From DASZTV01 sp035548055 (lineage in GTDB: Bacteria > Actinomycetota > Actinomycetes > JAFAQI01): DNA of 64,000 bases. The position numbers and the translations under genes are program-made. Below, piece after piece: positions 1 to 7,933 of this stretch; within the stretch, counting starts at the first letter, position 1, and each line of letters starts with the position of its first letter. The notes under the pieces were generated by a model. The model made no database searches, was not told the origin of the DNA, and saw only the letters and a program-made list of their open reading frames with translations. The stretch lies in the NCBI GenBank assembly GCA_035548055.1, contig DASZTL010000002.1, forward strand, positions 1 through 64,000, written 5' to 3'.

Positions 1-1017
1 CCCGATCAGGTTGAGCTCCTTGAAGTACCACGGGCTCCACTCGAACCGACCGGCCTGGCTGACGCCGGTGAGCACCATGCGGCCGCGGGCGCGAAGCACC
101 CGCACCGACACCTCCAGCGTCCTCGGGTCCGCGACGGTGTCGTAGACGACATCGACCCCGCCGGGGAAGGTCATCGGCAGACCTTCCCACGGCTTGTGCA
201 GCTTGGCCCCCGCCCAGTCCGCGATCGCGTCGACCAGGTCGGCCGTCGGGTCATGAAAGAACGCTTTCGCGCCGTGGCGGGCCGCGGCGTCTGCCTGGTG
301 CTGCCATCGGACGATTGCCCCGACCTCGACGTCGGGGTGCAGCTTCGCCAGCACGGCGAGGGTGGACAGGCCGAGCGCACCGATGCCGTAGACCAGCACC
401 TTCCCGGCGGGTGGCGGTGGGTTGCGCACTACCGAGTGCAGCGCGACCGAGAACGGGTCGGCGAGCACGGCGACCTCGTCGGCGACGTCGTCGGGGCACG
501 CGATCGCCATCGATGTGTGTGCCGGCACGAGCTCGGCAAAGCCGCCACTCGCGGTCGATGAGTTGCCGGTGTGGATGCCCGGCGCGAGATGGCCTTCGGT
601 GAAGTGATGGCAGAGGTTGAAGTCGCCGGCCTGACAGGACGGGCACATTGGCGAGATGCCGCGCGGTCCGCACGACAGCCACGGGTTGAGGACGACGCGC
701 TCTCCCGTTCTGCGGCCCGACGCGGCGCCGGCTTCCACGATCTCGCCGATCACCTCGTGTCCGAGCACTTGCGGGAAGCTGATCATCGCGGTCATCGACG
801 AGTCGCCGTCGCCGTCCATGAAGACCTGCTTTGCGTCGGAGCCGCAGATCCCGCACAGGTTGGTCTTGATGATCACCCAGTCGTCGGCAGGCAGCGCCGG
901 GTCCGGGATGTCGCGCAGGTCCATCGGCACCGTGGCGAGCGCCTTCTCCGCCGGCAGCGCGTCCTCCGGCAACGGCTGCCCAGGTGTGGTGCTCACGCCG
1001 AAGATCAGTCCACGCAT
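1..1017 (-). CDS. Zinc-dependent alcohol dehydrogenase, C-terminus cut by window edge
   Basis: Medium-chain Zn-dependent dehydrogenase oxidising an alcohol with NAD(P); 339 codons are visible and the C-terminus lies beyond base 1. Catalytic zinc region: CGICGSD (Cys58) and GHE (His87). Structural-zinc cysteines lie near residues 116, 125, 128 and 136. The nucleotide-binding stretch VYGIGALGLS follows near residue 205, where the usual GxGxxG is loose. The ATG overlaps the TGA of the upstream GMC oxidoreductase by one base (TGATG), so translation is probably coupled. The substrate is not evident; co-transcription with a GMC dehydrogenase suggests successive oxidation of an alcohol. Confidence 0.88.
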   Translation of the reverse strand, partial: MRGLIFGVSTTPGQPLPEDALPAEKALATVPMDLRDIPDPALPADDWVIIKTNLCGICGSDAKQVFMDGDGDSSMTAMISFPQVLGHEVIGEIVEAGAASGRRTGERVVLNPWLSCGPRGISPMCPSCQAGDFNLCHHFTEGHLAPGIHTGNSSTASGGFAELVPAHTSMAIACPDDVADEVAVLADPFSVALHSVVRNPPPPAGKVLVYGIGALGLSTLAVLAKLHPDVEVGAIVRWQHQADAAARHGAKAFFHDPTADLVDAIADWAGAKLHKPWEGLPMTFPGGVDVVYDTVADPRTLEVSVRVLRARGRMVLTGVSQAGRFEWSPWYFKELNLIG

Positions 1018-2771
1018 CAGACGGCGTCCTCTCCGTGGTCGCGCCCGAGGTGGGCGTGACCGTGACCGAAGTTCTTCGTGGCGTTGCGCAACGCGGTCGC
1101 CATGATCGTGAGTGTCGGGTTCTGCGCGCCGCTGCTCGGGAAGACCGAGCCGTCGGACACGAAGACGTTGTCCAGCCCGCGGACCATGCCGGTCGCGTCG
1201 GTGACCGACGTCTTCGGGTTCTTGCCCATCCGCATCCCGCCCATGATGTGCGCGCCGTGGGGAATCGCGGTGCCGGTCAGGCTGTCGGCGAGCGACTCGG
1301 GTACGGCTGCGCTCACCGTCGCCGCTCCCGCTGCCTTGAGCACTGCGGTCATCAGGGGAACGTAGAAGAGGATGGCCGCTTGCTCGTGCTTGCCGGGGGA
1401 GTAGGTGACGCGGGGGATCGGTACGCCGCGGAAGTCGCGGTGCTTCGGGTCGAGGTCGACCCGGTTGACGGCGTACGGGAGGTCTTCGGCGACGTGGGAG
1501 ATCCCGGCCAGCCGATCGCGCAGCAGGCTGGCGCGCATGAGGGTCTTGAAGCTGGTGCCGAAGGGCTTCACGGCGCCGCCGGGCACCGAGCCGAGAGCGT
1601 CGAGCACGAACTGGTAGATCTGCCCCTCGGCGATCACGTCCTGGCTGCCACCGATCTCGCAGATTCCGCCCCGGAGGTAGGGCAGGCCCATCGACTTGGC
1701 GAACACCCGCGAGCCCGGGAAGTCGGGATCGGCGAAGTCCTCCATGCACTTCGTGGTCGAGCGGCCCCGGTACGCGTGCATCCGGCGGTCGAGAAAGATC
1801 CCGAAGCCGTCCATGAAGTTGTGGAACATCAGGTCGCGGCCCAGCCGGTCGTGCGGGTCGGGGAAGTGGGAGAGGTGGGCCAGTCGCGCCGTCTCGATCG
1901 CTGACGCGGCCATCACGACGAGGTCGGCGGAGTGGTGGCCCTCGTGTCCTTTGCTGTGCACCCAATGCACGCCGACGGCGCGCTTGCCCTTGAGCACGAC
2001 CTTGTCGACCATCACCTCGTCACGGATCTCCACCCGCCCGGTGTGGATCGCGTGACGCATCACGGCGAGCGCTCCGATTCGAGCGCCGATCGGGCAGCCG
2101 TAGCTGCTGCACTGACCGCAGTTGTTGCAGGCCGGCCGGCCGTCGTGGTGACGGGAGTTGATCGCCATCGGGAAGTCGTAAGGGTGCAGGCCGAGGACCT
2201 CGCAGCCGGAGGCGACCGCCAGCGAGGAGTACTGCATCGGGCCGGGCGGCATGACGAAGCCACGCTTGCCGGGCGCATGCTTGAGCACAAGGTCTGGCAG
2301 CGCCGCTTGCGACCCGGCGACGCCCATCAGCCGCTCCACGGTCCGGTAGTGCGGCGAGATCTCGTCGTAGGTGAAGGGCCAGTCCTCCACGTCGGCGCCG
2401 GGGTAGGGCCCGAGCATCGAGCGCTTCGCGAAGTCGATGTCCCAGAACCGCGGCGTCTTCGCGTCCCAGTGCGTCGTCCCACCCCCGACGCACGACGCGA
2501 GCGGGTTCACCTCGCCGATGGAGGTCGCGGAGCCGGGGTCGGCGCGGAACGCTCGCGGCTCCGACAACGGGTCGGGTTCCTCGAATCGCCGGTTGTACTT
2601 CAGCTCGTCGTTGGAGAAGACCGTCTTGATCGGCCCTGACTTCTCCCAGCCGTGGATGAGCCGTGGCCCCTTCTCGAAGATCGTGACGTCCCAGCCGTTG
2701 TGCGACAGCACCATCGCCGCGACCGAGGCTCCCGCGCCGCTCCCCACGATCACTGCCCGGTTCCTAGCCAC
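1017..2771 (-). CDS. GMC-family FAD oxidoreductase (gluconate-2-dehydrogenase type large subunit)
   Basis: Flavoprotein dehydrogenase of 584 aa, the usual GMC size. The N-terminal FAD-binding motif is VIVGSGAGASVAA. The C-terminal GMC substrate domain carries HGAHIMGGMRMG and NPTLTIMATALRNA, the conserved end region with the catalytic His/Asn area. A cysteine cluster (CNNCGQCSSYGC) lies mid-protein, as in membrane-associated sugar/alcohol dehydrogenases of this group. The GTG start overlaps the stop of the small-subunit gene by 8 bases, supporting a two-subunit enzyme like gluconate 2-dehydrogenase. No signal peptide of its own, so it may be exported bound to the Tat-tagged small subunit (inference). 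Substrate unknown. Confidence 0.87.
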   Translation of the reverse strand: MARNRAVIVGSGAGASVAAMVLSHNGWDVTIFEKGPRLIHGWEKSGPIKTVFSNDELKYNRRFEEPDPLSEPRAFRADPGSATSIGEVNPLASCVGGGTTHWDAKTPRFWDIDFAKRSMLGPYPGADVEDWPFTYDEISPHYRTVERLMGVAGSQAALPDLVLKHAPGKRGFVMPPGPMQYSSLAVASGCEVLGLHPYDFPMAINSRHHDGRPACNNCGQCSSYGCPIGARIGALAVMRHAIHTGRVEIRDEVMVDKVVLKGKRAVGVHWVHSKGHEGHHSADLVVMAASAIETARLAHLSHFPDPHDRLGRDLMFHNFMDGFGIFLDRRMHAYRGRSTTKCMEDFADPDFPGSRVFAKSMGLPYLRGGICEIGGSQDVIAEGQIYQFVLDALGSVPGGAVKPFGTSFKTLMRASLLRDRLAGISHVAEDLPYAVNRVDLDPKHRDFRGVPIPRVTYSPGKHEQAAILFYVPLMTAVLKAAGAATVSAAVPESLADSLTGTAIPHGAHIMGGMRMGKNPKTSVTDATGMVRGLDNVFVSDGSVFPSSGAQNPTLTIMATALRNATKNFGHGHAHLGRDHGEDAV

Positions 2772-3561
2772 GCGACCAGCCTCGCTCGCGCATCTTGGCG
2801 GTCGCCGCGGGAAGCTCGTCCAGCAGCGCTTGAAGAATGCCGCTGACGAGCACGAGGTCCGCGCCGTCAGAGCTCTCGACCTCGGGTGCGGTGTAGCCCC
2901 GACGCTGTGAGTCGCCCGGCCAGTGGATCGACTTCCAGCCGGCCAGGTTGCGGTTGCCGCCGTACTCCGGCACGGCGTACATGCCCTCGATCGTGTGACC
3001 GAAGATCAGGTTGCGGACCTCACCGAGGTCGGTGAGGATCTGATCCTGCTTCGACGTTGGTGCGGTCGCGAAGCTGCCACCAGCAGCGGCGTCGAGCTGC
3101 TTCACCGCCTGGCGGAAGTCCTTGCGCAACTGTGGCAGGCGCTTCTTCCATGCCGCCTTGTGCCGCGGGGTCAACGGCACGAAGTCCGCCATGTGGTCGT
3201 CGCCGTCGCCGCCGTGCCGGTCGCTCCACGGCCCACCGGCGAAGATCTTCGGCACCTTGAAGTCGAACGCGGCGAGCATGGTGTCGATGTAGTGCACGAC
3301 GCCTGCTTCCCGGGCGCCCGGGGAGTTCAGCAGCTTCTCGACCGGGTCGTCGTCGGGGCCTGGGACGAGTCGGGCCGCGGCAGCCTCGATGACCGCGGCC
3401 TCGTGCGCGGTGAAGAACCGGAGCTTGTCGGCAGGCTTCGCGGCGGCGTTCGCCTCCGGTGCCGCGCCGGGCCGCAGCACGGGCGGGGCGAGCGAGATCA
3501 GCGGGGCAAGGCCTGCGGCCGCGACGACCTGCCGTCGACTGGGCTTGTGGTGCTCCGCCAC
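2764..3561 (-). CDS. Gluconate 2-dehydrogenase subunit 3 family protein with Tat signal
   Basis: Small subunit (265 aa) of a GMC-type periplasmic dehydrogenase. The N-terminus has a twin-arginine motif (SRRQVV) followed by a hydrophobic stretch, so export by the Tat pathway with a folded cofactor partner is expected. Residues 50-190 match the subunit 3 fold (FFTAHEAAVIEAAAARLVPG, then HYIDTML). The GTG start was chosen because AGGGAAAGG lies just upstream and the Tat motif then falls near the N-terminus; longer readings run through the promoter region. A perfect dyad (3572-3595) and a TACGAT -10 (3595-3600) lie directly upstream, so this gene probably begins its own transcript with the GMC and alcohol dehydrogenase genes. 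Confidence 0.8.
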   Translation of the reverse strand: MAEHHKPSRRQVVAAAGLAPLISLAPPVLRPGAAPEANAAAKPADKLRFFTAHEAAVIEAAAARLVPGPDDDPVEKLLNSPGAREAGVVHYIDTMLAAFDFKVPKIFAGGPWSDRHGGDGDDHMADFVPLTPRHKAAWKKRLPQLRKDFRQAVKQLDAAAGGSFATAPTSKQDQILTDLGEVRNLIFGHTIEGMYAVPEYGGNRNLAGWKSIHWPGDSQRRGYTAPEVESSDGADLVLVSGILQALLDELPAATAKMRERGWSRG

Positions 3562-3571
3562 CGCTGATCCT

Positions 3572-3595
3572 TTCCCTGACACGAGCGTCAGGGAA
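3572..3595. promoter_or_regulatory. Dyad operator candidate, CTGAC class, site A
   Basis: Perfect inverted repeat with 9-base arms TTCCCTGAC and GTCAGGGAA around 6 bases. It lies between a minus-strand -10 candidate (TACGAT, 3595-3600) and the GTG start at 3561, a position where a bound repressor would block the transcript. The core CTGAC-N6-GTCAG recurs at 4700-4715 and 13861-13878. The binding protein is unknown. Confidence 0.55.
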
Positions 3596-3601
3596 TCGTA
3601 C

Positions 3602-4654
3602 TTACTTGCGCCGGAAGACGAACAGCATCGTGATGGCCTGCAGCGACGCGAGCCGGGCCCGGGTCCAGATCGGCTTGCGGGTGGCCTCCTTGACGGGCTG
3701 CAGCCTCGCCTCGAGTGCGCCTTGCGCGTGCAGCAGCGCGCCTTGGGCCTGGGCGAGCGCCTCGGCGGCGATCCGGGTGGGGTGGTTGCGGCCGAGGACG
3801 AGCGGTGACCGGCACAACGTCCACATGCCCCCGACCATGACCAGGGCCCCGAACGACTCGAATGCCAGCGCCGGGGTCGATGCATTGAGGTGCTCACTGA
3901 GTGCGACGACGCCGATGAGCATGCCCACGACCGGCTCGCCGACCGCGATCGTCGGCAGTCCCGCCGTGAGCGGCCCGGCCTTGTACGCCGACTGCATCAG
4001 CGCGATCGAGTAGACGCCCGCCGCGATCTGCACGTAGAGCTGCCAGGTGAACGTCTGGGACAGGTAGCCATGCGCCGACATCTCGTGCAGCGAGTAGTGG
4101 GTCAGCGCATCCTGGAGCCCGGCAAGGATGCCTGAGGCAGCGCCGATGAGGGCGGCCTTGGGCGCGGCAGCCGCCGAGCGTTTGGCAATGGCAACGCACC
4201 CGAGTGCGGCCCCCCACGCGGCGAGGGTGACGAGCAGCCACTGGCTCTGCGGCATGGTGGGCTTGCCGACGCTCGGGGAGCCGACACCGAGCAGGAGACC
4301 GAGGCCGAGGCAGACCGCGAGCGCGCCCATCCAGTCGCGCCGCGACAGTCGTTCGCGTCGCCACGCCGCAGACAGTGGCAGGGCGAACAGCAGAGACATG
4401 CAGAGGATGGGCTCGACGACGGCGAGGCTGCCGACCGCGAGCGCTGCGGCCTGCAGGCCGCTGCCGATGAACATCACGACGATGCCCGCGACCCACACTC
4501 GGTGGCGCGCCAGCTCGAGCAGCATCCGCGGCGAGAGGAACAGCCGATCCGGAACCTGGTGCGCCTCGTGGTACTGCAGCACGTAGCCGCCTGCGTAACA
4601 CAACGCGGTCGCCGCGGAGAGACCGACCGCGAGGATTCCGTAGGCGTCAAACAT
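3602..4654 (-). CDS. DMT-superfamily (EamA-like) membrane transporter
   Basis: Integral membrane protein of 350 aa with about nine to ten hydrophobic segments from residue 5 to 285, the drug/metabolite transporter layout; the half-repeats show paired acidic/hydrophobic signatures such as VEPILCMSLLFALPLSA and VGEPVVGMLIGVVALSE. A soluble C-terminal tail of about 60 aa is rich in Ala/Gln/Leu (the repeat AQGALLHAQGALEARL) and may form a helix or coiled coil. Substrate not predictable. The -10 candidate TACGCT (4664-4669) lies 9 bases before the ATG, with dyad site B further upstream, so it may share regulation with the downstream dehydrogenase genes. Confidence 0.8.
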   Translation of the reverse strand: MFDAYGILAVGLSAATALCYAGGYVLQYHEAHQVPDRLFLSPRMLLELARHRVWVAGIVVMFIGSGLQAAALAVGSLAVVEPILCMSLLFALPLSAAWRRERLSRRDWMGALAVCLGLGLLLGVGSPSVGKPTMPQSQWLLVTLAAWGAALGCVAIAKRSAAAAPKAALIGAASGILAGLQDALTHYSLHEMSAHGYLSQTFTWQLYVQIAAGVYSIALMQSAYKAGPLTAGLPTIAVGEPVVGMLIGVVALSEHLNASTPALAFESFGALVMVGGMWTLCRSPLVLGRNHPTRIAAEALAQAQGALLHAQGALEARLQPVKEATRKPIWTRARLASLQAITMLFVFRRK

Positions 4655-4699
4655 CGCCGATCCAGCGTAGGTGGGATCGCGCCCTCTGTCGCTACCCGT

Positions 4700-4715
4700 C
4701 TGACACGAATGTCAG
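4700..4715. promoter_or_regulatory. Dyad operator candidate, CTGAC class, site B
   Basis: Inverted repeat CTGACA-cgaa-TGTCAG, 6-base arms, 46 bases upstream of the DMT transporter start and just after the thpR stop codon. It has the same CTGAC-N6-GTCAG geometry as sites A and C. It lies upstream of the presumed -35 of the transporter, so the effect could be activating or repressing. Confidence 0.45.
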
Positions 4716-4731
4716 GTTTGTGGATAGGGGT

Positions 4732-5283
4732 TCATCCCAGCGGGAGCTCCTCGAGCAGCTCGTGACGAACCGGCGGTCCCAGGTGGCTGCGAACCAGCCG
4801 GATCGTCGTGGTCCGCCAGGGCTCCCCGACGTACGGCGGCAGCGCGGCGAGGGTCTGGCTGAGGTCGATCGGCCCTTGCCGCGGTCGGGCAATCGTGAGG
4901 TGCGGGCGATACCGGCGGGTCTCGACGTCGAGGTCGACGCGTCGCCCCGCCGCACTGGTTCGCTCGGCAAGGCGTGACAGGGCTGCGGTGTCGCCGTCGA
5001 CTCCCACCCACAGCACGCGGGCGCGCGCCGGATCCGCGGGAAAGGACCCGGTGCCGGCGAGCTGGAGTGACATCTCCGGTGAACGTTGCGCAGCTCGCTC
5101 CAGCCGTTCGATCAGCTCCGGGACGACGGCAGCAGGAGTCTCGCCGTAGAAGCTCAGCGTCAGATGCCACTGATCGCTCGGGGTGAGCCTCAGCCGCGAG
5201 CTGTCGAGGTTGCCGGCGGTGAGCCAGTCGAGCAGTCGGGCCTTCTCCGCAACGGGCAGGTCGACCGCAACGAACAACCTCAT
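4732..5283 (-). CDS. thpR: RNA 2',3'-cyclic phosphodiesterase (2'-5' RNA ligase family)
   Basis: Small 2H-phosphoesterase of 183 aa, the normal length, acting on 2',3'-cyclic phosphate RNA ends. The two catalytic HxTx motifs are visible: HLTL at residues 40-43 and HLTI at 128-131. Start ATG chosen because MRLFVAVDLP is the conserved family N-terminus; upstream in-frame codons would run through the 40-bp dyad at 5302-5341. Transcribed divergently from the ceramidase-like gene, sharing a roughly 80-base intergenic region that holds that dyad. Confidence 0.9.
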   Translation of the reverse strand: MRLFVAVDLPVAEKARLLDWLTAGNLDSSRLRLTPSDQWHLTLSFYGETPAAVVPELIERLERAAQRSPEMSLQLAGTGSFPADPARARVLWVGVDGDTAALSRLAERTSAAGRRVDLDVETRRYRPHLTIARPRQGPIDLSQTLAALPPYVGEPWRTTTIRLVRSHLGPPVRHELLEELPLG

Positions 5284-5301
5284 CAACCCAGTGTGTCCGC
5301 G

Positions 5302-5341
5302 ATTGCGCGCTGAGCACGTTAGAGCGTGCTCAGGTGGCAAT
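5302..5341. promoter_or_regulatory. 40-bp dyad operator candidate, copy 1
   Basis: Inverted repeat with arms ATTGC-N3-CTGAGCACG and CGTGCTCAG-N3-GCAAT, all pairing about one centre between 5321 and 5322. It lies between divergent thpR and the ceramidase-like gene, so it is not a terminator. The reverse complement of 63397-63436 is identical to it at 35 of 40 positions. In both copies the half ending in CAGGTGGCAAT faces a hydrolase gene whose start lies 24 or 19 bases away. The binding factor is unknown. Confidence 0.7.
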
Positions 5342-5343
5342 GG

Positions 5344-5365
5344 CCGGCAGGGCGCCGCCTGCCGG
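5344..5365. repeat. Leader hairpin directly ahead of the ceramidase-like start codon
   Basis: Perfect 8-base arms CCGGCAGG and CCTGCCGG around a 6-base loop (gcgccg), ending on the base before the ATG at 5366. In mRNA it would occupy the ribosome-binding region; as DNA it is a second dyad next to the 40-bp one. It could limit initiation at 5366 and favour the in-frame ATG at 5384. Confidence 0.5.
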
Positions 5366-7207
5366 ATGGCGAAACCCCCTCTCATGCGTGGACGCATCGC
5401 AGGTGCTGTCGTCGTTGCCCTCGTCGCGACCTGTGGGGTCGGCTCCAGTGCGGTCGCCGCGGAACGCCGACCTGCCCAGCCGGTCTTCCAGGTTGGTGCC
5501 GCGGTGGTGGGAATCAACCCGAAGGTCACGGTCTACTCCGGCGGCTTCGGGGCGAGCCCGCCGATCAAGCCCGGCAGCGTGATCGGACCACGACTGTCGG
5601 CGCGCGCGATCTACGTCAGCAACGGGCATCACGCCATCGAGATCGCGCTGATCGACGCTCAGGCTGAGTTCGGGGCCTACCAGGAAGGTCCGCAGTACGG
5701 CATCTCTGCGGCCCGCACCGCCGCCGCGCGCGCGATCAACGCTGCTCATGCCGGCCCGGCCATCAGTGCTGGCGACATCATCATCCAGGCGACGCACAGC
5801 CACTCCGCCCCGACGCTCGAGGGGTTGTGGGGTCCGGTCCCACCCGGCTACCTCAAGGCAGTCACCCGCGCGGAGACGCGGGCGCTCGTCGAAGCGGCAT
5901 CGCGCGCGCGACCCGCGAAGCTGAGATTCGGCACCGCTGACGGTTCCGCGCTCGATCTCGTCAGTGCGGCGCAGTACGACGCGTTCCCCGGCTGGGCTGA
6001 CGACGCGCTGCTCACCGTGCTGCAAGCCGTTGACCCGAAGACCAACGCGACGATCGCGACGTACGCCACCATCCCAGCGCACGGCGACATCGTGAACGGC
6101 GCGAGCCTTCGTCACCTCACCACCGACTACTTCGGGCTCGTGCACGCCGCCCTGCAGAAGCAGCTCGGCGGCATCTCGATCGTCGCCCCGGGAACCCTCG
6201 GCCGGGAGGAGACGCCGGTGCAGGTGGGGGGCCTCGAGGACGATCAGGTCTTCGCGACCAACGTGCTCAACCTCGTCGATCTGGCCCTCGCCCGCGCTCG
6301 GCCGGTGATGAGCGACCGGATCGACGCGTCGGAGCGGATGCAGCAGATCCCCGGGACGGGGGCGCTTCTGCTCGCGCTGGTCGCCGCGAACCACCTGCCG
6401 CCCAAGCAGCACCAGCAAGTGCAGAACCTGCTCGACAAGTACCCGATCGACCGCGCGGACAGCCCGCCGTGGCAGACCGGGCTCGATGTGGGTACGCCGG
6501 TCACGGCGTTGCGACTGGGCAACATCGCCTACCTGTCGATGCCCGGCGAGCCGTTCCCCGAGGTACGTCACGCTCTGCAGCGCGCCGCACCGGGCGCGAC
6601 CGTCGTCGCCATGTCGAAGGGCCAGGACGACCTCGGCTACTTCTATCCGGCCTGGGTGACGCCGTTCACTGAGATCTATCCATCCGACACCTTCACCAAC
6701 TCGGCATCCGCAGCGACGGGCGATGCGGTGATCGCCGGCCAGGAGAGCAACCTCGACAAGGTCGGGTTCGCAACGCGTCATGTCGCGCTGGCTCCCGTCT
6801 CGACGTCTCCGTTGCAGGCGCTGGACGCCGGACTGCAGGTCATCGGTGGGCCATTCGTCAGCGACGCGGCGCGCAACGGCAAGGCGACGGTCACGATGAT
6901 TGCGACCTACGCCCCGCCGGACCTGCCGAGCGGTACGACGGAGGACGGCCTACCGGTCGGCGGGTTCGAGGTCCAGCCGAACCCGACCGGCAGGGTCCAT
7001 TGGAGCTTCGGTGCGACGAGCGGCTACCACAACTTCACCGGCGATGACCTCGACCCGCAGATCGTGACGCACGAGTTCGGTGTGGGCCTGCACCACGTCA
7101 CGGCGTGGATCAAGGACGCAAGCGGTTCGCCGGTCGAGACGTCGTTCACGGTCCGGGTCTTCCCGCACGGGAAGGGCCCGATCGCTCGCCTGCTGCGCGC
7201 TTACTGA
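5366..7207 (+). CDS. Secreted neutral/alkaline ceramidase-like hydrolase
   Basis: Exported protein of 613 aa resembling neutral (non-lysosomal) ceramidases, zinc amidases that cleave N-acyl sphingoid or related lipids. A signal peptide follows the second Met (RGRIAGAVVVALVATCGVGS, cleavage near AVAA). The N-terminal family features are VGAAVVGINPKV, then RLSARAIYV, IALIDAQAEFG and the zinc-type HSHSAP within IQATHSHSAPTLEG; later GEPFPEVRHAL and MSKGQDDLGYFYP match the family. A C-terminal beta-rich domain (about residues 500-613) is present. Start ATG 5366 or 5384 (MRGRIAGA), the latter giving a more typical signal peptide. A real ceramide substrate in actinobacteria is uncertain; N-acyl lipids are an alternative. 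Confidence 0.72.
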   Translation: MAKPPLMRGRIAGAVVVALVATCGVGSSAVAAERRPAQPVFQVGAAVVGINPKVTVYSGGFGASPPIKPGSVIGPRLSARAIYVSNGHHAIEIALIDAQAEFGAYQEGPQYGISAARTAAARAINAAHAGPAISAGDIIIQATHSHSAPTLEGLWGPVPPGYLKAVTRAETRALVEAASRARPAKLRFGTADGSALDLVSAAQYDAFPGWADDALLTVLQAVDPKTNATIATYATIPAHGDIVNGASLRHLTTDYFGLVHAALQKQLGGISIVAPGTLGREETPVQVGGLEDDQVFATNVLNLVDLALARARPVMSDRIDASERMQQIPGTGALLLALVAANHLPPKQHQQVQNLLDKYPIDRADSPPWQTGLDVGTPVTALRLGNIAYLSMPGEPFPEVRHALQRAAPGATVVAMSKGQDDLGYFYPAWVTPFTEIYPSDTFTNSASAATGDAVIAGQESNLDKVGFATRHVALAPVSTSPLQALDAGLQVIGGPFVSDAARNGKATVTMIATYAPPDLPSGTTEDGLPVGGFEVQPNPTGRVHWSFGATSGYHNFTGDDLDPQIVTHEFGVGLHHVTAWIKDASGSPVETSFTVRVFPHGKGPIARLLRAY

Positions 7208-7245
7208 GTAGCTTTCTCGGAACCTCCTTCTGGATAGGGGTGGCG

Positions 7246-7761
7246 ATGACCGCCGAGACGAGTCCCGCTGTTCCCGGGCGGGAGCCAACGTTCCGCCACC
7301 TCGACGATCCGGACGTCCCCTGGCAGCAGTGCCGCCGCCAGCGCAACGCCGACGGGACCGAGTCGTCGGTGTGGGAGAAGTGGCTGTCGTTCAGCCCCGA
7401 CCCGCAGTACCTGTCGCTCTATGCGAAGTACGACCCGGGGATGATCGTGCGCCGTCACGGCCACCTCAGCCCGCACGTGCTGTTCGTGATGGAAGGCGAG
7501 CTCTGGTTCGGTGACCGACACTGCCCGGCCGGAACTCACGTGGAGCTGCCGCTCGGCGCGCAGTTCGGGCCGATTCGGGCAGGTGAGCGGGGGGCGGTGT
7601 TGTTCGAGGTGATGCTCGGCGACCCGCGGTCGTGGAGCGACGATCCCGATTCGTTCCAGCAAACGCTGGCGGCGCACGGCGCCGAAGCGCTGCCGGACGT
7701 ACCGCTGGACTATCCCCCCTGGCTCGAGGACCTCCGCGCGTCCTGGGTGGAGAAGCCTTGA
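7246..7761 (+). CDS. Cupin-domain protein
   Basis: Small beta-barrel protein of 171 aa. The central cupin fold shows the first motif (RRHGHLSPHVLFVMEGELWF, with His residues placed as metal ligands) and the second around GTHVELPLGAQFGPIRAGE. This resembles single-domain dioxygenase-like or sugar-binding cupins, but nothing fixes a substrate. The ATG at 7246 is preceded by AGGGG at five bases; GTG at 7240 is an alternative. It follows the ceramidase-like gene by 38 bases in the same direction and may be co-transcribed. Downstream lies tRNA-Lys. Confidence 0.75.
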   Translation: MTAETSPAVPGREPTFRHLDDPDVPWQQCRRQRNADGTESSVWEKWLSFSPDPQYLSLYAKYDPGMIVRRHGHLSPHVLFVMEGELWFGDRHCPAGTHVELPLGAQFGPIRAGERGAVLFEVMLGDPRSWSDDPDSFQQTLAAHGAEALPDVPLDYPPWLEDLRASWVEKP

Positions 7762-7860
7762 CGACGAGCCGACGCGTCCGTTCCTGGCAGGGACCCCGAC
7801 GAGCGGGGGCGTAGAACTCCCGAGCAACTGGTGACGGACGCTTGCTAGGCTGTGCGACGC

Positions 7861-7933
7861 GCGCCGCTAGCTCAACTGGCAGAGCAGCGGACTCTTAATC
7901 CGCGGGTTCGGGGTTCGAGTCCCTGGCGGCGCA
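7861..7933 (+). tRNA. tRNA-Lys (anticodon CTT)
   Basis: Full cloverleaf of 73 bases: acceptor GCGCCGC pairs with GCGGCGC and the discriminator is A; D-stem GCTC/GAGC; anticodon stem GCGGA/TCCGC with loop CTCTTAA (anticodon CTT at 7894-7896); 5-base variable loop; T-stem CGGGG/CCCTG with loop TTCGAGT. CCA is not encoded. A -10 candidate TAGGCT lies at 7846-7851; no convincing -35 is seen. Confidence 0.97.

Noticed and set aside
5330..6781. Long minus-strand frame antisense to the ceramidase-like gene
   Set aside because: High-GC shadow; the plus strand has a signal peptide and family motifs.
7794..7808. CCCCG-N5-CGGGG hairpin after the cupin gene
   Set aside because: Five-base stem only; expected by chance at this base composition.
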